From assembly GCA_022766245.1 (NCBI GenBank), contig JALEPL010000014.1, forward strand, positions 60,366-124,365: DNA of 64,000 nucleotides, read 5' to 3'. The position numbers were made by a program, and so were the translations under genes. The notes under the pieces are model-generated. The model worked only from the letters and a program-made list of their open reading frames with translations. It was not told where the DNA came from and made no database searches. Shown here piece after piece: positions 16,746-26,057 of the stretch. This DNA comes from Lachnospiraceae bacterium. GTDB taxonomy: Bacteria > Bacillota > Clostridia > Lachnospirales > Lachnospiraceae. Position 1 is the stretch's first letter, and each line of letters begins with the position of its first letter.

Positions 16746-16773
16746 GGAGTTCCTGCCATGGGACTCCATTTTT
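16746..16773 (+). terminator. Weak terminator or attenuator between scfA and scfB
   Basis: GGAGTTCC (16746-16753) and GGGACTCC (16760-16767) pair with one G-T pair around a 6-nt loop, followed by A and five T residues. It would let more precursor than maturase mRNA accumulate. Confidence 0.55.
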
Positions 16774-16869
16774 CTGTGTCCGATAAAAATTTATATGGCG
16801 GATGCCAGATGTAAGGTAACTGGCTTTGAACAGATACAAATAAGTAAGAGAAAGTGAGGAAATATTGTA

Positions 16870-18228
16870 GTGGTTCATCAGTATAAAAACAACGGCTATA
16901 ATATTGTCCTGGATGTCAACAGCGGTGCCATCCATGTGGTGGATGATGTGACCTACGATGTAGTTGCATTGTGGAAGGAGACCAGCCATGAAGATATCAT
17001 ACAGAGACTAAAAGAAGCATACAATGAAGAAGAGATAAAGGAAGCCATTGAAGAGGTGGCTCAGTTGGTAGAGCAGAAGGACCTGTTTACCGAGGATGAC
17101 TATGAGAGTTATATCGGTGATGTGACGAAGCGTCCGACTGTGGTGAAGGCATTGTGTCTGCATATCGCCCATGATTGTAATCTGGCCTGCCGCTACTGCT
17201 TTGCTGAGGAGGGTGAATATCACGGCAGACGTGCATTGATGAGTTACGAAGTGGGAAAGGCAGCACTGGATTTTCTCATTGCAAATTCCGGAAACCGCCG
17301 GAACTTAGAGGTAGATTTTTTTGGTGGCGAGCCTACATTGAATTTCCAGGTAGTTAAGGATCTGGTGGCTTACGGACGGGAGCAGGAGAAGCTGTATGAC
17401 AAGCATTTTCGTTTTACCCTGACCACGAACGGCGTGCTTTTGAATGACGAGATTATGGAATTTGCCAATCAGGAAATGGACAATGTGGTTCTCAGTATTG
17501 ACGGACGTAAAGAGGTCAATGACCGGATGAGACCATTCCGGAATGGTTCCGGCAGCTATGATCTCATCGTGCCGAAGTTCCAGAAGTTTGCAGACAGCAG
17601 AAATCAGGAGCGCTATTATGTGAGAGGTACTTTTACCCACAATAATCTGGATTTCTCCAGGGACGTTCTGCATCTGGCTGATCTGGGATTCAAGCAGATT
17701 TCCGTTGAGCCGGTGGTGGCGGAAGAGACGGACGATTATGCCATCCGTGAGGAGGATATTCCGCAGATTTGTGAAGAGTATGATGTTCTGGCAAAGGAAA
17801 TGGTACAGCGCAAAAAAGAGGGAAGAGACTTTAACTTCTTCCATTTTATGATAGATTTAGAGGGTGGCCCCTGCGTAGCCAAGCGTCTGTCCGGCTGTGG
17901 ATCCGGAACCGAGTATCTGGCTGTGACCCCCTGGGGGGATTTGTATCCCTGCCATCAGTTCGTGGGCAAGGATGAGTTTTTGATGGGAAATGTGTTTGAG
18001 GGTCTGAAACGTACAGATATCCGGGATGAATTCAAGGGCTGTAATGTGTATTCCAAGGTAAAATGCAGGGAGTGTTTTGCACGGTTTTACTGTAGTGGCG
18101 GCTGTGCGGCAAACTCATATAATTTCCATGGAAATATTCATGACACTTATGACATCGGTTGTGCATTGCAGAAGAAACGTGTGGAATGCGCAATTATGAT
18201 AAAAGCCGCAGAAGAATCGTATCTGTGA
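16870..18228 (+). CDS. scfB: SCIFF radical SAM maturase
   Basis: This 452-residue enzyme modifies the SCIFF peptide by forming sulfur-to-alpha-carbon thioether links. The GTG start at 16870 is preceded by AAAGTGAGGA and gives the family N-terminus VHQYKNNGYNIVLDVNSGAIHVVDD split by punctuation of a RiPP recognition-like region (first about 90 residues). The radical SAM cluster motif is CNLACRYC with Cys 103, 107 and 110. The GGEPTLNF motif binds SAM. A C-terminal SPASM/twitch region (from about GCGSGTEYLAV through CRECFARFYCSGGC) holds Cys for two auxiliary iron-sulfur clusters. Its stop codon lies inside a dispersed hairpin that continues toward secDF. Confidence 0.96.
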   Translation: MVHQYKNNGYNIVLDVNSGAIHVVDDVTYDVVALWKETSHEDIIQRLKEAYNEEEIKEAIEEVAQLVEQKDLFTEDDYESYIGDVTKRPTVVKALCLHIAHDCNLACRYCFAEEGEYHGRRALMSYEVGKAALDFLIANSGNRRNLEVDFFGGEPTLNFQVVKDLVAYGREQEKLYDKHFRFTLTTNGVLLNDEIMEFANQEMDNVVLSIDGRKEVNDRMRPFRNGSGSYDLIVPKFQKFADSRNQERYYVRGTFTHNNLDFSRDVLHLADLGFKQISVEPVVAEETDDYAIREEDIPQICEEYDVLAKEMVQRKKEGRDFNFFHFMIDLEGGPCVAKRLSGCGSGTEYLAVTPWGDLYPCHQFVGKDEFLMGNVFEGLKRTDIRDEFKGCNVYSKVKCRECFARFYCSGGCAANSYNFHGNIHDTYDIGCALQKKRVECAIMIKAAEESYL

Positions 18229-18244
18229 AGGTACTGAACAGATA
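18220..18244 (+). repeat. GAAGG-loop hairpin repeat before secDF
   Basis: TATCTGT (18220-18226), loop GAAGGTACTGA (18227-18237), ACAGATA (18238-18244): a perfect 7-bp stem. The left arm overlaps the last codons of scfB and the loop starts at its stop codon. It ends 27 nt before the secDF start. Confidence 0.8.
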
Positions 18245-18271
18245 AGACAAGGATAAGAAAGGAAGAAAACC

Positions 18272-20428
18272 ATGAAAAGAAGCAAGGGCGTTGCGATTTT
18301 GCTGGTGATTCTGCTTGCATTGGCAGGAGTCAGCTATTACGCATCTATTATCTTATCCTCCACGGGAAAAGGTGAGGGTAAGAACATTAATTTAGGATTG
18401 GATCTGGCAGGCGGTGTCAGCATCACCTATCAGGTAGAGACCGAGAATCCGACAGATGAGCAGATGAGTGATACCATCTACAAGCTGCAAAAGCGTGTGG
18501 AGAGTTACAGTACAGAGGCATCTGTATATCAGGAGGGGGATGACCGTATCACCGTTGAGATTCCTGGTGTCACCGATGCCAATCAGATTCTGGAAGAACT
18601 GGGCAAGCCCGGTTCCCTGGAGTTCCAGGATCCAAACGGAGAGGTTTACATGACCGGAGAGCAGGTGGCAAATGCGCAGGCAGCCACACAGGATGATCCA
18701 ACCACAGGAAATAAAGAGTATGTAGTTCAGCTTACTTTGACCGATGAGGGCGCAGCAGTATTTGGTGAGATTACCGCAGCAAATGTTGGCAAGGTATGTC
18801 CCATTGTCTATGATGATGAGACCATCAGTGCTCCTACCGTGCAGCAGGCGATTACAGGTGGACAGGCTGTCATTACCGGAATGGATACCTTTGAGGAGGC
18901 AGAACAGCTGGCTTCCAGCATCCGTATCGGTTCCCTGTCTTTAGAGTTGTCTGAGCTGCAGTCCCAGATTGTGGGGGCACAGCTTGGCTCCGAGGCAATA
19001 TCTACTGCATTAAAGGCGGCAGCCATTGGCTTGGTTTTGATTGCAGTATTTATGATTGCATTTTACTGGGTGTCCGGTATTGCTGCTACCATTGCACTGG
19101 CAGCATATTCTACACTTGTAGTTGCAGTGCTTTATCTCTTTGAAATTACACTGACCCTGCCCGGTATTGCAGGTATTATCCTGGGTATCGGTATGGCGGT
19201 GGATGCGAATGTTATCATATTTGCCCGTATTCGTGAGGAGATTGCATTAGGTAAGACTGTGGGCAATGCCATTAAGGAAGGTTTCCAAAAGGCGATGTCT
19301 GCTATTTTAGATGGAAATATTACCACCTTTATTGCAGCCTGTGTGCTGGCTTGGAGAGGTTCCGGCTCCGTAAAAGGATTTGCCTACACCTTGATGATCA
19401 GTATCATTCTTTCCATGTTTACCGCATTGGTAGTTACCAGACTGGTAATGAATGCACTGTATGCCATCGGTCTGAAGAATCCGAAGCTCTATGGTGCACA
19501 GAAACAGCGCAAGCCCATTGCATTTATTCAGAAGAAACCGGTATTCTTTGCCCTGTCTATCCTGGTGATTGCAGCAGGATTTGTGGGAATGGGTGTGAAT
19601 AAGGCCAATGGAAACGGCGCTCTGAACTTAAGCCTTGAGTTCGTGGGAGGTACTTCTACCACAGTTGATATGGGGAAAGAGTATACCTTAGAGCAGATTG
19701 ACACAGAGATCATTCCGTATATTGAGGACCTTCTTTCCAGTGCAGAGGTGTCTGCACAGAAGGTGGAGGGAAGCACCCAGATTGTGTTTAAGACCAGATC
19801 ACTGGATTTAACAGAGCGTGAAGAGTTGAACAATTTATTCGAAACCCAGTTTGGTGTGGATACTTCTACCGTATCTTCCACCAACATCAGCTCTACTATC
19901 AGTTCTGAGATGGCGGCAGATGCTGTCTGGGCAGTGGTAATCGCATCGATCCTGATGCTGATTTATATCTGGTTCCGGTTTAATGATATCCGTTTTGCAA
20001 CATCAGCGATTGCAGCATTGACTCATGATGTGCTGGTGATTTTGACTGCATATGCATTATTACGTTTGTCAGTGGGAACTACCTTTATTGCGGTTATGCT
20101 TACGATTATCGGATACTCTATCAACGATACCATTGTTATCTTTGACCGTGTCCGTGAGAATCTGAAGCTTAGGAAGAGTCTAAATCGTGAGTCATTGACT
20201 GAGGTATGTAACAAGAGTATTACGCAGACCATTTCACGAAGCTTAAATACTTCCATTACCACTTTTATCATGGTATTGCTGTTGTACATTTTTGGTGTAG
20301 CTTCTATCAAAGAGTTTGCACTTCCTTTAATGGTAGGTATAATCAGTGGTACTTATTCTTCTATCTGTATTGCAACAGAACTGTGGTTTGTATTTAAGTG
20401 TCATTTCGGCAAGAGTAAAGTTTCATGA
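18272..20428 (+). CDS. secDF: Protein translocase subunit SecDF (fused)
   Basis: The 718-residue protein is a natural fusion of SecD (about 1-420) and SecF (about 425-718). These use the proton gradient to pull secreted proteins out of SecYEG. SecD features are GLDLAGGVSITYQVE after the first membrane segment, a periplasmic-type domain at about 60-230, and GIGMAVDANVIIFARIREE. SecF features are LSLEFVGGTST and GYSINDTIVIFDRVREN. Twelve membrane segments are expected. AGGAAG precedes the start. Its location directly after scfAB is a known clostridial arrangement, but no functional link to SCIFF is proven. Confidence 0.95.
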   Translation: MKRSKGVAILLVILLALAGVSYYASIILSSTGKGEGKNINLGLDLAGGVSITYQVETENPTDEQMSDTIYKLQKRVESYSTEASVYQEGDDRITVEIPGVTDANQILEELGKPGSLEFQDPNGEVYMTGEQVANAQAATQDDPTTGNKEYVVQLTLTDEGAAVFGEITAANVGKVCPIVYDDETISAPTVQQAITGGQAVITGMDTFEEAEQLASSIRIGSLSLELSELQSQIVGAQLGSEAISTALKAAAIGLVLIAVFMIAFYWVSGIAATIALAAYSTLVVAVLYLFEITLTLPGIAGIILGIGMAVDANVIIFARIREEIALGKTVGNAIKEGFQKAMSAILDGNITTFIAACVLAWRGSGSVKGFAYTLMISIILSMFTALVVTRLVMNALYAIGLKNPKLYGAQKQRKPIAFIQKKPVFFALSILVIAAGFVGMGVNKANGNGALNLSLEFVGGTSTTVDMGKEYTLEQIDTEIIPYIEDLLSSAEVSAQKVEGSTQIVFKTRSLDLTEREELNNLFETQFGVDTSTVSSTNISSTISSEMAADAVWAVVIASILMLIYIWFRFNDIRFATSAIAALTHDVLVILTAYALLRLSVGTTFIAVMLTIIGYSINDTIVIFDRVRENLKLRKSLNRESLTEVCNKSITQTISRSLNTSITTFIMVLLLYIFGVASIKEFALPLMVGIISGTYSSICIATELWFVFKCHFGKSKVS

Positions 20429-20694
20429 GTAAAATAATATTGGTATATTTGCTGGTTTTAAATCTGGCAGGGCTGGCTGTCATGGGCATCGATAAGTACA
20501 AAGCGGTGCGCCATGCATGGCGTATCCCGGAAAAGACATTATTTCTGGTGAGTATTCTGGGAGGATGTGCAGGTACATGGATTGGCATGTACCTGTTTCA
20601 CCATAAGACCAGACATTGGTATTTTGTGGTGGGTATGCCGTTGATCCTGATTTTTTGGATTGCGCTGCTTGTTCTAGGGTATCGTTTTTGGTAA
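20425..20694 (+). CDS. DUF1294 small membrane protein
   Basis: The 89-residue protein overlaps the secDF stop by 4 bp (ATGA). It has three hydrophobic segments and the DUF1294 pattern: MGIDKYKAVRHAWRIPEKTLFLVSILGGCAGTWIGM split across residues 20-56, then HHKTRHWYFVVGMPL. The family is widespread, often fused to a cold-shock domain elsewhere, and has no known function. Translational coupling to secDF suggests only co-expression. Confidence 0.85.
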   Translation: MSKIILVYLLVLNLAGLAVMGIDKYKAVRHAWRIPEKTLFLVSILGGCAGTWIGMYLFHHKTRHWYFVVGMPLILIFWIALLVLGYRFW

Positions 20695-20737
20695 CTATTT
20701 TTGTTCTGACAGGAAGAGTGAAAAGGCAGGAGATGTT

Positions 20738-21844
20738 ATGATGAGAAAGAAGAATTGTTTCAAAAAATGGATGGCTGTCGGTCTGGCAGTATGTATCTTT
20801 GCACTTTCTGCAACTCCCGTTACAGCGGAGGCGGCACAGTGGAAACAGGATGGCCGGGGCTGGTGGTATCAGATGGATAATGGCTCTTACCCGGCAAACC
20901 AGTGGAAGCAGATTGGTGGAAAGTGGTATTTTTTTAAAGCTAACGGGTATATGGCCACCGGTTGGTTGTGGAATGGTTCTAACTGGTATTACATGGGAAG
21001 TGACGGCACTATGCGTACCGGCTGGCAGAATATAGGAGGCACTTATTATTATCTCTATGAAGATGGACGGATGGCTTCTAACACCTACATCGGGGATTAT
21101 TATGTAGACAGTAACGGAGCATGGAACAGCAGTGTCAGTGCCGGCACATGGATGCAGGATGGAAAGCATTGGTGGTATCGCCATGGAGACGGTTCCTATA
21201 CGAAGAGCGATTGGGAAGAAATCGGTGGAAAATGGTATTACTTTGATGCTTCCGGATGGATGCTGGCAGACCAGTGGATTGGTGACTACTACGTGGGTGC
21301 TGATGGAGCTATGGCTACTGACCAGTGGATTGATGAATTGTATTATGTGGACTCCACCGGGAAATGGGATCCCAATAAGACCTGCCAGGATCAGGTGTAT
21401 ACCATAGATTTAGGAAATGGCAGGACCACTACCGTGGAAGGTCATTATGATCCGGCTTTTGCGGCTCAGGTGGTGACGTTGCTGAATCAGTATCGTCAGG
21501 CAAATGGACTGAATGCGCTGGAGACAGTGGATGTTATGACAACGGCGGCAAACACCAGGTCTTACGAGATTGTATACTACTTTGATCATACCAGACCGAA
21601 TGGTTCCTCTTGTTTCACTCTGTTACAAAACAAGGGGTACTGGGGAATGGGAGAAAATATTGCTGCGGGATTTACTACGCCGGAGCAGGTCATGGAAGGA
21701 TGGAAGAATTCCGCCGGACATAATGCCAATATGCTGGGTGCCAGCTACAAGTACGTAGGTGTGGGTGTGTTTGCGCAGAAGAGAACTGGTTTCAATGGAA
21801 AAGTTAGCTACTATTACCACTGGGTGCAGATGTTTTCTTATTAA
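20738..21844 (+). CDS. Secreted CAP-domain protein with cell-wall-binding repeats
   Basis: The 368-residue protein has an N-terminal signal peptide (basic MMRKKNCFKKW, hydrophobic stretch, then ATPVTAEAA). Residues about 32-215 contain at least seven aromatic/Gly repeats of the choline-binding type, such as WKQDGRGWWYQMDNGSYP and GWQNIGGTYYYL. A SCP/CAP domain occupies about 235-368 (LLNQYRQANGLNAL, FDHTRPNGSSC, GENIAAGF, HNANMLGASYKYVGVGV). Repeats of this kind bind wall polymers, so the CAP domain would be displayed on the surface. CAP substrates are unknown. A strong terminator follows. Confidence 0.9.
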   Translation: MMRKKNCFKKWMAVGLAVCIFALSATPVTAEAAQWKQDGRGWWYQMDNGSYPANQWKQIGGKWYFFKANGYMATGWLWNGSNWYYMGSDGTMRTGWQNIGGTYYYLYEDGRMASNTYIGDYYVDSNGAWNSSVSAGTWMQDGKHWWYRHGDGSYTKSDWEEIGGKWYYFDASGWMLADQWIGDYYVGADGAMATDQWIDELYYVDSTGKWDPNKTCQDQVYTIDLGNGRTTTVEGHYDPAFAAQVVTLLNQYRQANGLNALETVDVMTTAANTRSYEIVYYFDHTRPNGSSCFTLLQNKGYWGMGENIAAGFTTPEQVMEGWKNSAGHNANMLGASYKYVGVGVFAQKRTGFNGKVSYYYHWVQMFSY

Positions 21845-21866
21845 ATGAATTTCATATCGAAAAAGT

Positions 21867-21898
21867 GGGACAGATTCACACGAATCTGTCCCTTTTTT
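21867..21898 (+). terminator. Rho-independent terminator after the CAP gene
   Basis: GGGACAGATTC (21867-21877), loop ACAC, GAATCTGTCCC (21882-21892), then six T residues. Confidence 0.93.
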
Positions 21899-21924
21899 AT
21901 CTTGTCACAATTTGTCAGAAAATT

Positions 21925-21951
21925 TTAGCACTCACCTATTGACGTGGCTAA
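21925..21951 (+). promoter_or_regulatory. Possible degenerate CIRCE operator upstream of clpB
   Basis: The left half TTAGCACTC is a perfect CIRCE half-site. After exactly 9 nt comes CGTGGCTAA, which matches the right half GAGTGCTAA at only 5 of 9 positions, though GCTAA is in register. It lies about 210 bp before clpB. Binding by HrcA is uncertain. The rest of the 318-bp gap before clpB holds small hairpins (GCGTCTC-GAA-GAGACG near 22050) and the shared leader at 22115-22152; no gene is seen. Confidence 0.3.
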
Positions 21952-22114
21952 CAAATGGTGATATATTTCAAAGCGTAGAAATAGTAGAGGCATCAGGTTT
22001 TGTCTCCAAAGCAGCGCATAGCGACCTTTGAGAATATGCCCTGAGGTGGCGTCTCGAAGAGACGACGGAGCCCTGAGGGCGTAATCTAGAACGAACATAA
22101 CTATGAGGGGCGTA

Positions 22115-22152
22115 TCCGTCACCTGCGGTGACACCTCATGCCAAGAGAAAGA
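22115..22152 (+). repeat. 38-bp leader repeat before clpB (identical copy before ridA)
   Basis: Identical to 39265-39302. It contains the hairpin TCACC-TGC-GGTGA (22119-22131) and ends 10 nt before the clpB start. CACCTC (22132-22137) is exactly complementary to GAGGTG (22151-22156), the likely clpB ribosome site, across a 13-nt loop. Confidence 0.75.
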
Positions 22153-22162
22153 GGTGAAAGAT

Positions 22163-24748
22163 ATGAATATTCAGAAATTTACACAAAAGTCCATGGAGGC
22201 CATCAACGATTGTGAAAAGCTGGCCTACGAATATGGCAATCAGGAAATCGAGCAGGAGCATCTGCTGGTAGCATTGCTGCAGCAGCAGGACGGGCTCATC
22301 ATGAAGATGATTGAGAAGATGGATATTCAGAAGGAGCACTTTATGAATAACGCCATAAAGCATCTGCAGGCCCGGACAAAGGTGTCCGGCGGCCAGATCT
22401 TTGTGGGACAGGATTTGAATAAAGCATTGATCCATGCGGAGGATGAGGCAAAGCAGATGGGAGACGAATACGTTTCTGTGGAGCATCTGTTTTTATCCCT
22501 GCTGCAATATCCGAATAAGGCCATGAAGGAAATCTTTAAGGAGTATGGTATTACCAGAAACCGATTCCTGCAGGCGCTGTCTACTGTGCGAGGCAATCAG
22601 AGAGTGACCTCCGACAATCCGGAAGCTACCTATGACACCTTGGAGAAGTATGGTTATGATATGGTGGAGCGGGCAAGAGACCAGAAGCTAGATCCGGTGA
22701 TTGGCCGTGATTCCGAGATTCGGAATGTGATCCGGATTCTTTCACGAAAGACCAAGAATAATCCGGTGCTGATCGGTGAACCCGGTGTGGGAAAAACTGC
22801 CGTGGTAGAGGGACTGGCTCAGCGTATTGTTCGAGGCGATGTGCCGGAAGGGTTAAAGGATAAAAAGCTTTTCTCTCTGGATATGGGTGCCCTGGTGGCA
22901 GGTGCAAAGTATCGTGGGGAATTCGAAGAGCGATTAAAGGCTGTGCTGGATGAAGTGAAGAAATCCAATGGTCAGATTATTCTCTTCGTGGATGAGTTGC
23001 ACACCATTGTGGGTGCCGGAAAGTCTGACGGTGCCATGGATGCCGGACAGCTGTTAAAGCCTATGCTGGCCAGAGGAGAGTTGCACTGCATCGGTGCTAC
23101 TACCCTGGATGAGTATCGGCAGTATATTGAGAAGGATGCCGCACTGGAGCGGCGTTTTCAGCCGGTAACGGTGGATGAGCCTACGGTGGAGGATACCATT
23201 TCTATTCTTCGAGGATTGAAGGAGCGATATGAAGTATTCCATGGCGTGAAGATTACAGATGGAGCGCTGGTTTCTGCAGCCGTATTATCTAATCGTTATA
23301 TCTCTGACCGATTCCTGCCGGATAAAGCCATAGATTTGGTGGATGAGGCTTGCGCACTGATTAAGACGGAGTTGGATTCCATGCCCACGGAGCTGGACGA
23401 ACTGAACCGGAAAATCATGCAGATGGAGATTGAGGAAACCGCATTAAAGAAAGAAGAGGACCGTCTGAGTCAGGAACGTCTTGCCAGCTTACAGCATGAG
23501 CTGGCAGAAATGCGGGAGGAATTCGCCAGCCGTAAGGCACAGTGGGACAACGAGAAAAAGTCCGTGGAAAAGGTGCAGAAGCTCAGAGAAGAGCTGGAAC
23601 AGGTGAAAAAGGAAATCGCGGACGCAGAGCAGAACTACGACCTGAACCTGGCGGCAGAGCTGAAATACGGCAGATTGCCGAAGCTGCAGCAGCAGTTGGA
23701 AAACGAGGAGGCTGCGGTAAAGAGTGAGGATTTGTCTCTGGTGCATGAAAGTGTCAGTGAGGAGGAGATTGCAAGAATCATTTCCCGCTGGACCGGTATT
23801 CCGGTGGCAAAGCTTACGGAGAGTGAGCGTAACAAGACCCTGCATCTGGATCAGGAGCTGCATAAACGTGTGATTGGACAGGATGAGGGCGTGACTAAGG
23901 TGACAGAGGCTATTATCCGTTCGAAAGCAGGCATCAAGGATCCATCCAAGCCCATTGGTTCCTTCCTGTTCTTAGGACCGACCGGTGTAGGTAAGACGGA
24001 GCTGGCCAAAGCGCTGGCAGCAAGTCTGTTTGACGATGAGAGCAATATGGTGCGTCTGGATATGAGTGAGTATATGGAGAAATACTCCGTCTCACGTCTG
24101 ATCGGAGCACCTCCCGGATATGTGGGCTATGACGAAGGCGGCCAGCTCACAGAGGCGGTTCGTAGAAAGCCCTATTCCGTGGTGCTGTTTGATGAGGTGG
24201 AAAAGGCACATCCGGATGTATTTAATGTGTTGCTGCAGGTACTGGATGACGGCCGTATCACAGATTCCCAGGGCAGAACGGTGGACTTTAAAAATACCAT
24301 TATTATCATGACCTCCAACCTGGGCTCTATGCACCTTTTGGATGGAATTGATGAAGCTGGAGAGATTCGCCCGGAGGCGGAGGAACAGGTGATGGAGGAG
24401 CTGCGCGGCAACTTCCGTCCGGAGTTTTTGAATCGTTTAGATGAGATCATTATGTTCAAGCCGCTGACGAAGAACAATATTGGAAATATCATCACACTGT
24501 TGCTGAATAATCTGAATGCCCGTCTGGAGGATCGTGAGATTCAGGTGGCACTTTCAGATGAGGCCAGAGCTTACATCATCGAGCATGGATATGATCCGGT
24601 ATACGGCGCCCGTCCGCTAAAACGTTTCCTGCAGAAACACGTAGAGACCTTGTCAGCGAAGCTGATTCTGGCAGATCAGGTGAAGCCGGGAGACACCATT
24701 CATATCGACGTGGGGCCGGAGGGACTGACGGCAGGCGTACAGGCATAA
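22163..24748 (+). CDS. clpB: ATP-dependent chaperone ClpB
   Basis: The 861-residue protein is the Hsp100 disaggregase that works with DnaK to rescue aggregated proteins. The start at 22163 ([14 protein letters not shown]) matches the family; an upstream in-frame ATG at 22103 would read through the leader repeat and is rejected. It has a Clp N-domain (1-145), NBD1 with [15 protein letters not shown], a coiled-coil M-domain (about 400-520, rich in Glu/Lys/Gln), NBD2 with [15 protein letters not shown], and a C-terminal D2-small domain. The M-domain separates it from ClpC and ClpA. The ribosome site can pair with an upstream CACCTC. Confidence 0.97.
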   Translation: MNIQKFTQKSMEAINDCEKLAYEYGNQEIEQEHLLVALLQQQDGLIMKMIEKMDIQKEHFMNNAIKHLQARTKVSGGQIFVGQDLNKALIHAEDEAKQMGDEYVSVEHLFLSLLQYPNKAMKEIFKEYGITRNRFLQALSTVRGNQRVTSDNPEATYDTLEKYGYDMVERARDQKLDPVIGRDSEIRNVIRILSRKTKNNPVLIGEPGVGKTAVVEGLAQRIVRGDVPEGLKDKKLFSLDMGALVAGAKYRGEFEERLKAVLDEVKKSNGQIILFVDELHTIVGAGKSDGAMDAGQLLKPMLARGELHCIGATTLDEYRQYIEKDAALERRFQPVTVDEPTVEDTISILRGLKERYEVFHGVKITDGALVSAAVLSNRYISDRFLPDKAIDLVDEACALIKTELDSMPTELDELNRKIMQMEIEETALKKEEDRLSQERLASLQHELAEMREEFASRKAQWDNEKKSVEKVQKLREELEQVKKEIADAEQNYDLNLAAELKYGRLPKLQQQLENEEAAVKSEDLSLVHESVSEEEIARIISRWTGIPVAKLTESERNKTLHLDQELHKRVIGQDEGVTKVTEAIIRSKAGIKDPSKPIGSFLFLGPTGVGKTELAKALAASLFDDESNMVRLDMSEYMEKYSVSRLIGAPPGYVGYDEGGQLTEAVRRKPYSVVLFDEVEKAHPDVFNVLLQVLDDGRITDSQGRTVDFKNTIIIMTSNLGSMHLLDGIDEAGEIRPEAEEQVMEELRGNFRPEFLNRLDEIIMFKPLTKNNIGNIITLLLNNLNARLEDREIQVALSDEARAYIIEHGYDPVYGARPLKRFLQKHVETLSAKLILADQVKPGDTIHIDVGPEGLTAGVQA

Positions 24749-24782
24749 TTTTTGCATGCATCACATATATTGATGTGAACGG

Positions 24783-25475
24783 GTGATGGTGGCTGATGGG
24801 ATGCAAAAAAAATGGGTATTGCTGGGAATGCTGTGCATGGTAATCGTGCTGAGTGTATGTGCATACACAAAGAAGAATCACAGACAGACAGCCACGGTCA
24901 GCAATGAAAAGATAGAAGAACCAAAAAAGGTTGCACTTACATTTGACGATGGACCTAGTCCGGAAACCACAGAGGATCTGTTGGAGGGACTGGCCGAGCG
25001 GAATGTAAAGGCAACCTTTTTTGTGATTGGGGAGAAGGCGGAGGCCTATCCTGACTTGATTGCGAAGATTTATGAAGGAGGACACCTGATAGGGAATCAT
25101 TCGTACAGCCATGTGAATCTGGAGCTTTTGTCTGAGGAGGAAGCCTGTGAGCAGATCAACCACACGAATCAGGTGATTTGTAGTATTACCGGGGAGACAC
25201 CGGAATATCTGCGGTCTCCTTTTGGAAGCACAAAGGCAAACCTAGAGTGTGATATGGGCATGATTGAAGTGCTATGGGATGTGGATCCCAGAGACTGGGA
25301 GGTGCAGAATGCCCCACAGATTATCCAGCATGTGGTGAAAAACACAAAGGAAGGAGATATCATTCTCCTACACGATGGATACGACACCAGCATGGTGGCG
25401 GCTTTCGCCATCATTGATCAGCTGCAGGCCCAGGGATATCAGTTTGTCACGGTGGATGAGATGATTTTTGAGTAG
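24783..25475 (+). CDS. Polysaccharide deacetylase, NodB family, membrane-anchored
   Basis: The 230-residue protein (fewer if translation starts at the ATG at 24801) has an N-terminal membrane anchor and then a NodB domain. Motifs are LTFDDGPSP (catalytic Asp and metal Asp), GNHSYSHVNL (metal-binding His pair) and RSPFGS. The C-terminal DIILLHDGYD and FVTVDEM complete the fold. It probably removes N-acetyl groups from peptidoglycan or another wall glycan outside the cell. Neither candidate start has a strong ribosome site, so the exact start is open. Note that PFGS replaces the more usual PYG. Confidence 0.9.
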   Translation: MMVADGMQKKWVLLGMLCMVIVLSVCAYTKKNHRQTATVSNEKIEEPKKVALTFDDGPSPETTEDLLEGLAERNVKATFFVIGEKAEAYPDLIAKIYEGGHLIGNHSYSHVNLELLSEEEACEQINHTNQVICSITGETPEYLRSPFGSTKANLECDMGMIEVLWDVDPRDWEVQNAPQIIQHVVKNTKEGDIILLHDGYDTSMVAAFAIIDQLQAQGYQFVTVDEMIFE

Positions 25476-25497
25476 AGAATTAAAGGGAGAAAAAGAA

Positions 25498-25526
25498 TTG
25501 AAGATATAGACAAATTGCGATATGAT
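25498..25526 (+). promoter_or_regulatory. Candidate promoter of the toxin-antitoxin remnant
   Basis: TTGAAG (25498-25503), 17-nt spacer, TATGAT (25521-25526), 35 nt before the antitoxin remnant. Confidence 0.45.
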
Positions 25527-25560
25527 ATTGCATATAAACGAACTGGGAGATAAGTGAATG

Positions 25561-25762
25561 ATGTTAGCATTACAGGAATCGATTAGGCCATCAGCTGATT
25601 TAAGAAATCATTATAATGAGATTTCAAAGCAATGCAAGGAGAATAAAGAAGCTGTAATAATTACGGTAAATGGCAGAGGCAGAGGATGATGTAAAAAGTG
25701 GTCGTATTGCGCCGATAACTGAAACATTTGATGATTTGAGAAAAATGCTTCAGGAGGACTAA
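25561..25762 (+). pseudogene. Phd/YefM-type antitoxin remnant with internal deletion and frameshift
   Basis: The first frame (from 25561; an ATG also at 25558) reads MLALQESIRPSADLRNHYNE and on to ITVNGRGRG, then stops at 25687-25689. This is the N-terminal half of a Phd/YefM antitoxin. A second frame from about 25679 reads AEDDVKSGRIAPITETFDDL and ends with RKMLQED at 25762, the usual C-terminal half. The two halves meet at GGCAGAGGCAGAG, a short direct repeat, and about 25-30 middle residues are missing. The simplest reading is a deletion between short repeats that also broke the frame. The C-terminal fragment lies directly before the toxin gene. Confidence 0.75.
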
Positions 25763-25764
25763 TT

Positions 25765-26043
25765 ATGAAATATAATGTTATTCGAACTGATACAGCCGAT
25801 GCAGGTATTAGGAGGATAATCTTATATGTTGCACAGAATTTTGGAAATCATGTTGCTCTCGAGAAACTTGATGAAATAGAGAAAAGAATTCTTGAATTAG
25901 GAGATGATCCATATCTTGGGACAGACCCCAGATACCTTGTTCTCAAGCGTCAAGGATATAAGGTACTTATTTTAGAAAAAGATTTAGTGTTTTATAAAAT
26001 TGATGAAGAAAAGAAGGAAATGGAAAGACTGAATAAGGGATGA
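25765..26043 (+). CDS. RelE/ParE-type toxin, C-terminus altered
   Basis: The 92-residue product begins MKYNVIRTDTADAGIRRIILY and contains RYLVLKRQGYKVLILEKDLVFYKI split over residues 61-84, typical of a RelE/ParE family found in Lachnospiraceae. From my knowledge of relatives, the protein should go on for about 15-20 more residues (a VYAVxDQRQDYLNII-like end). Here it ends EEKKEMERLNKG, which suggests a deletion near the 3' end. The lost end holds residues that matter for activity in RelE toxins, so it is probably inactive. It lies 3 bp after the antitoxin remnant and is AT-richer than its neighbours. Confidence 0.65.
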   Translation: MKYNVIRTDTADAGIRRIILYVAQNFGNHVALEKLDEIEKRILELGDDPYLGTDPRYLVLKRQGYKVLILEKDLVFYKIDEEKKEMERLNKG

Positions 26044-26057
26044 GGAGTTATACAATT

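Noticed and set aside
22103..22162. Longer clpB start at 22103
   Set aside because: It would translate the 38-bp leader repeat; the product start MNIQKF at 22163 matches ClpB proteins and has GAGGTG before it.
25765..26043. Fully functional toxin-antitoxin system
   Set aside because: The antitoxin is frameshifted with a missing middle, and the toxin end differs from relatives.
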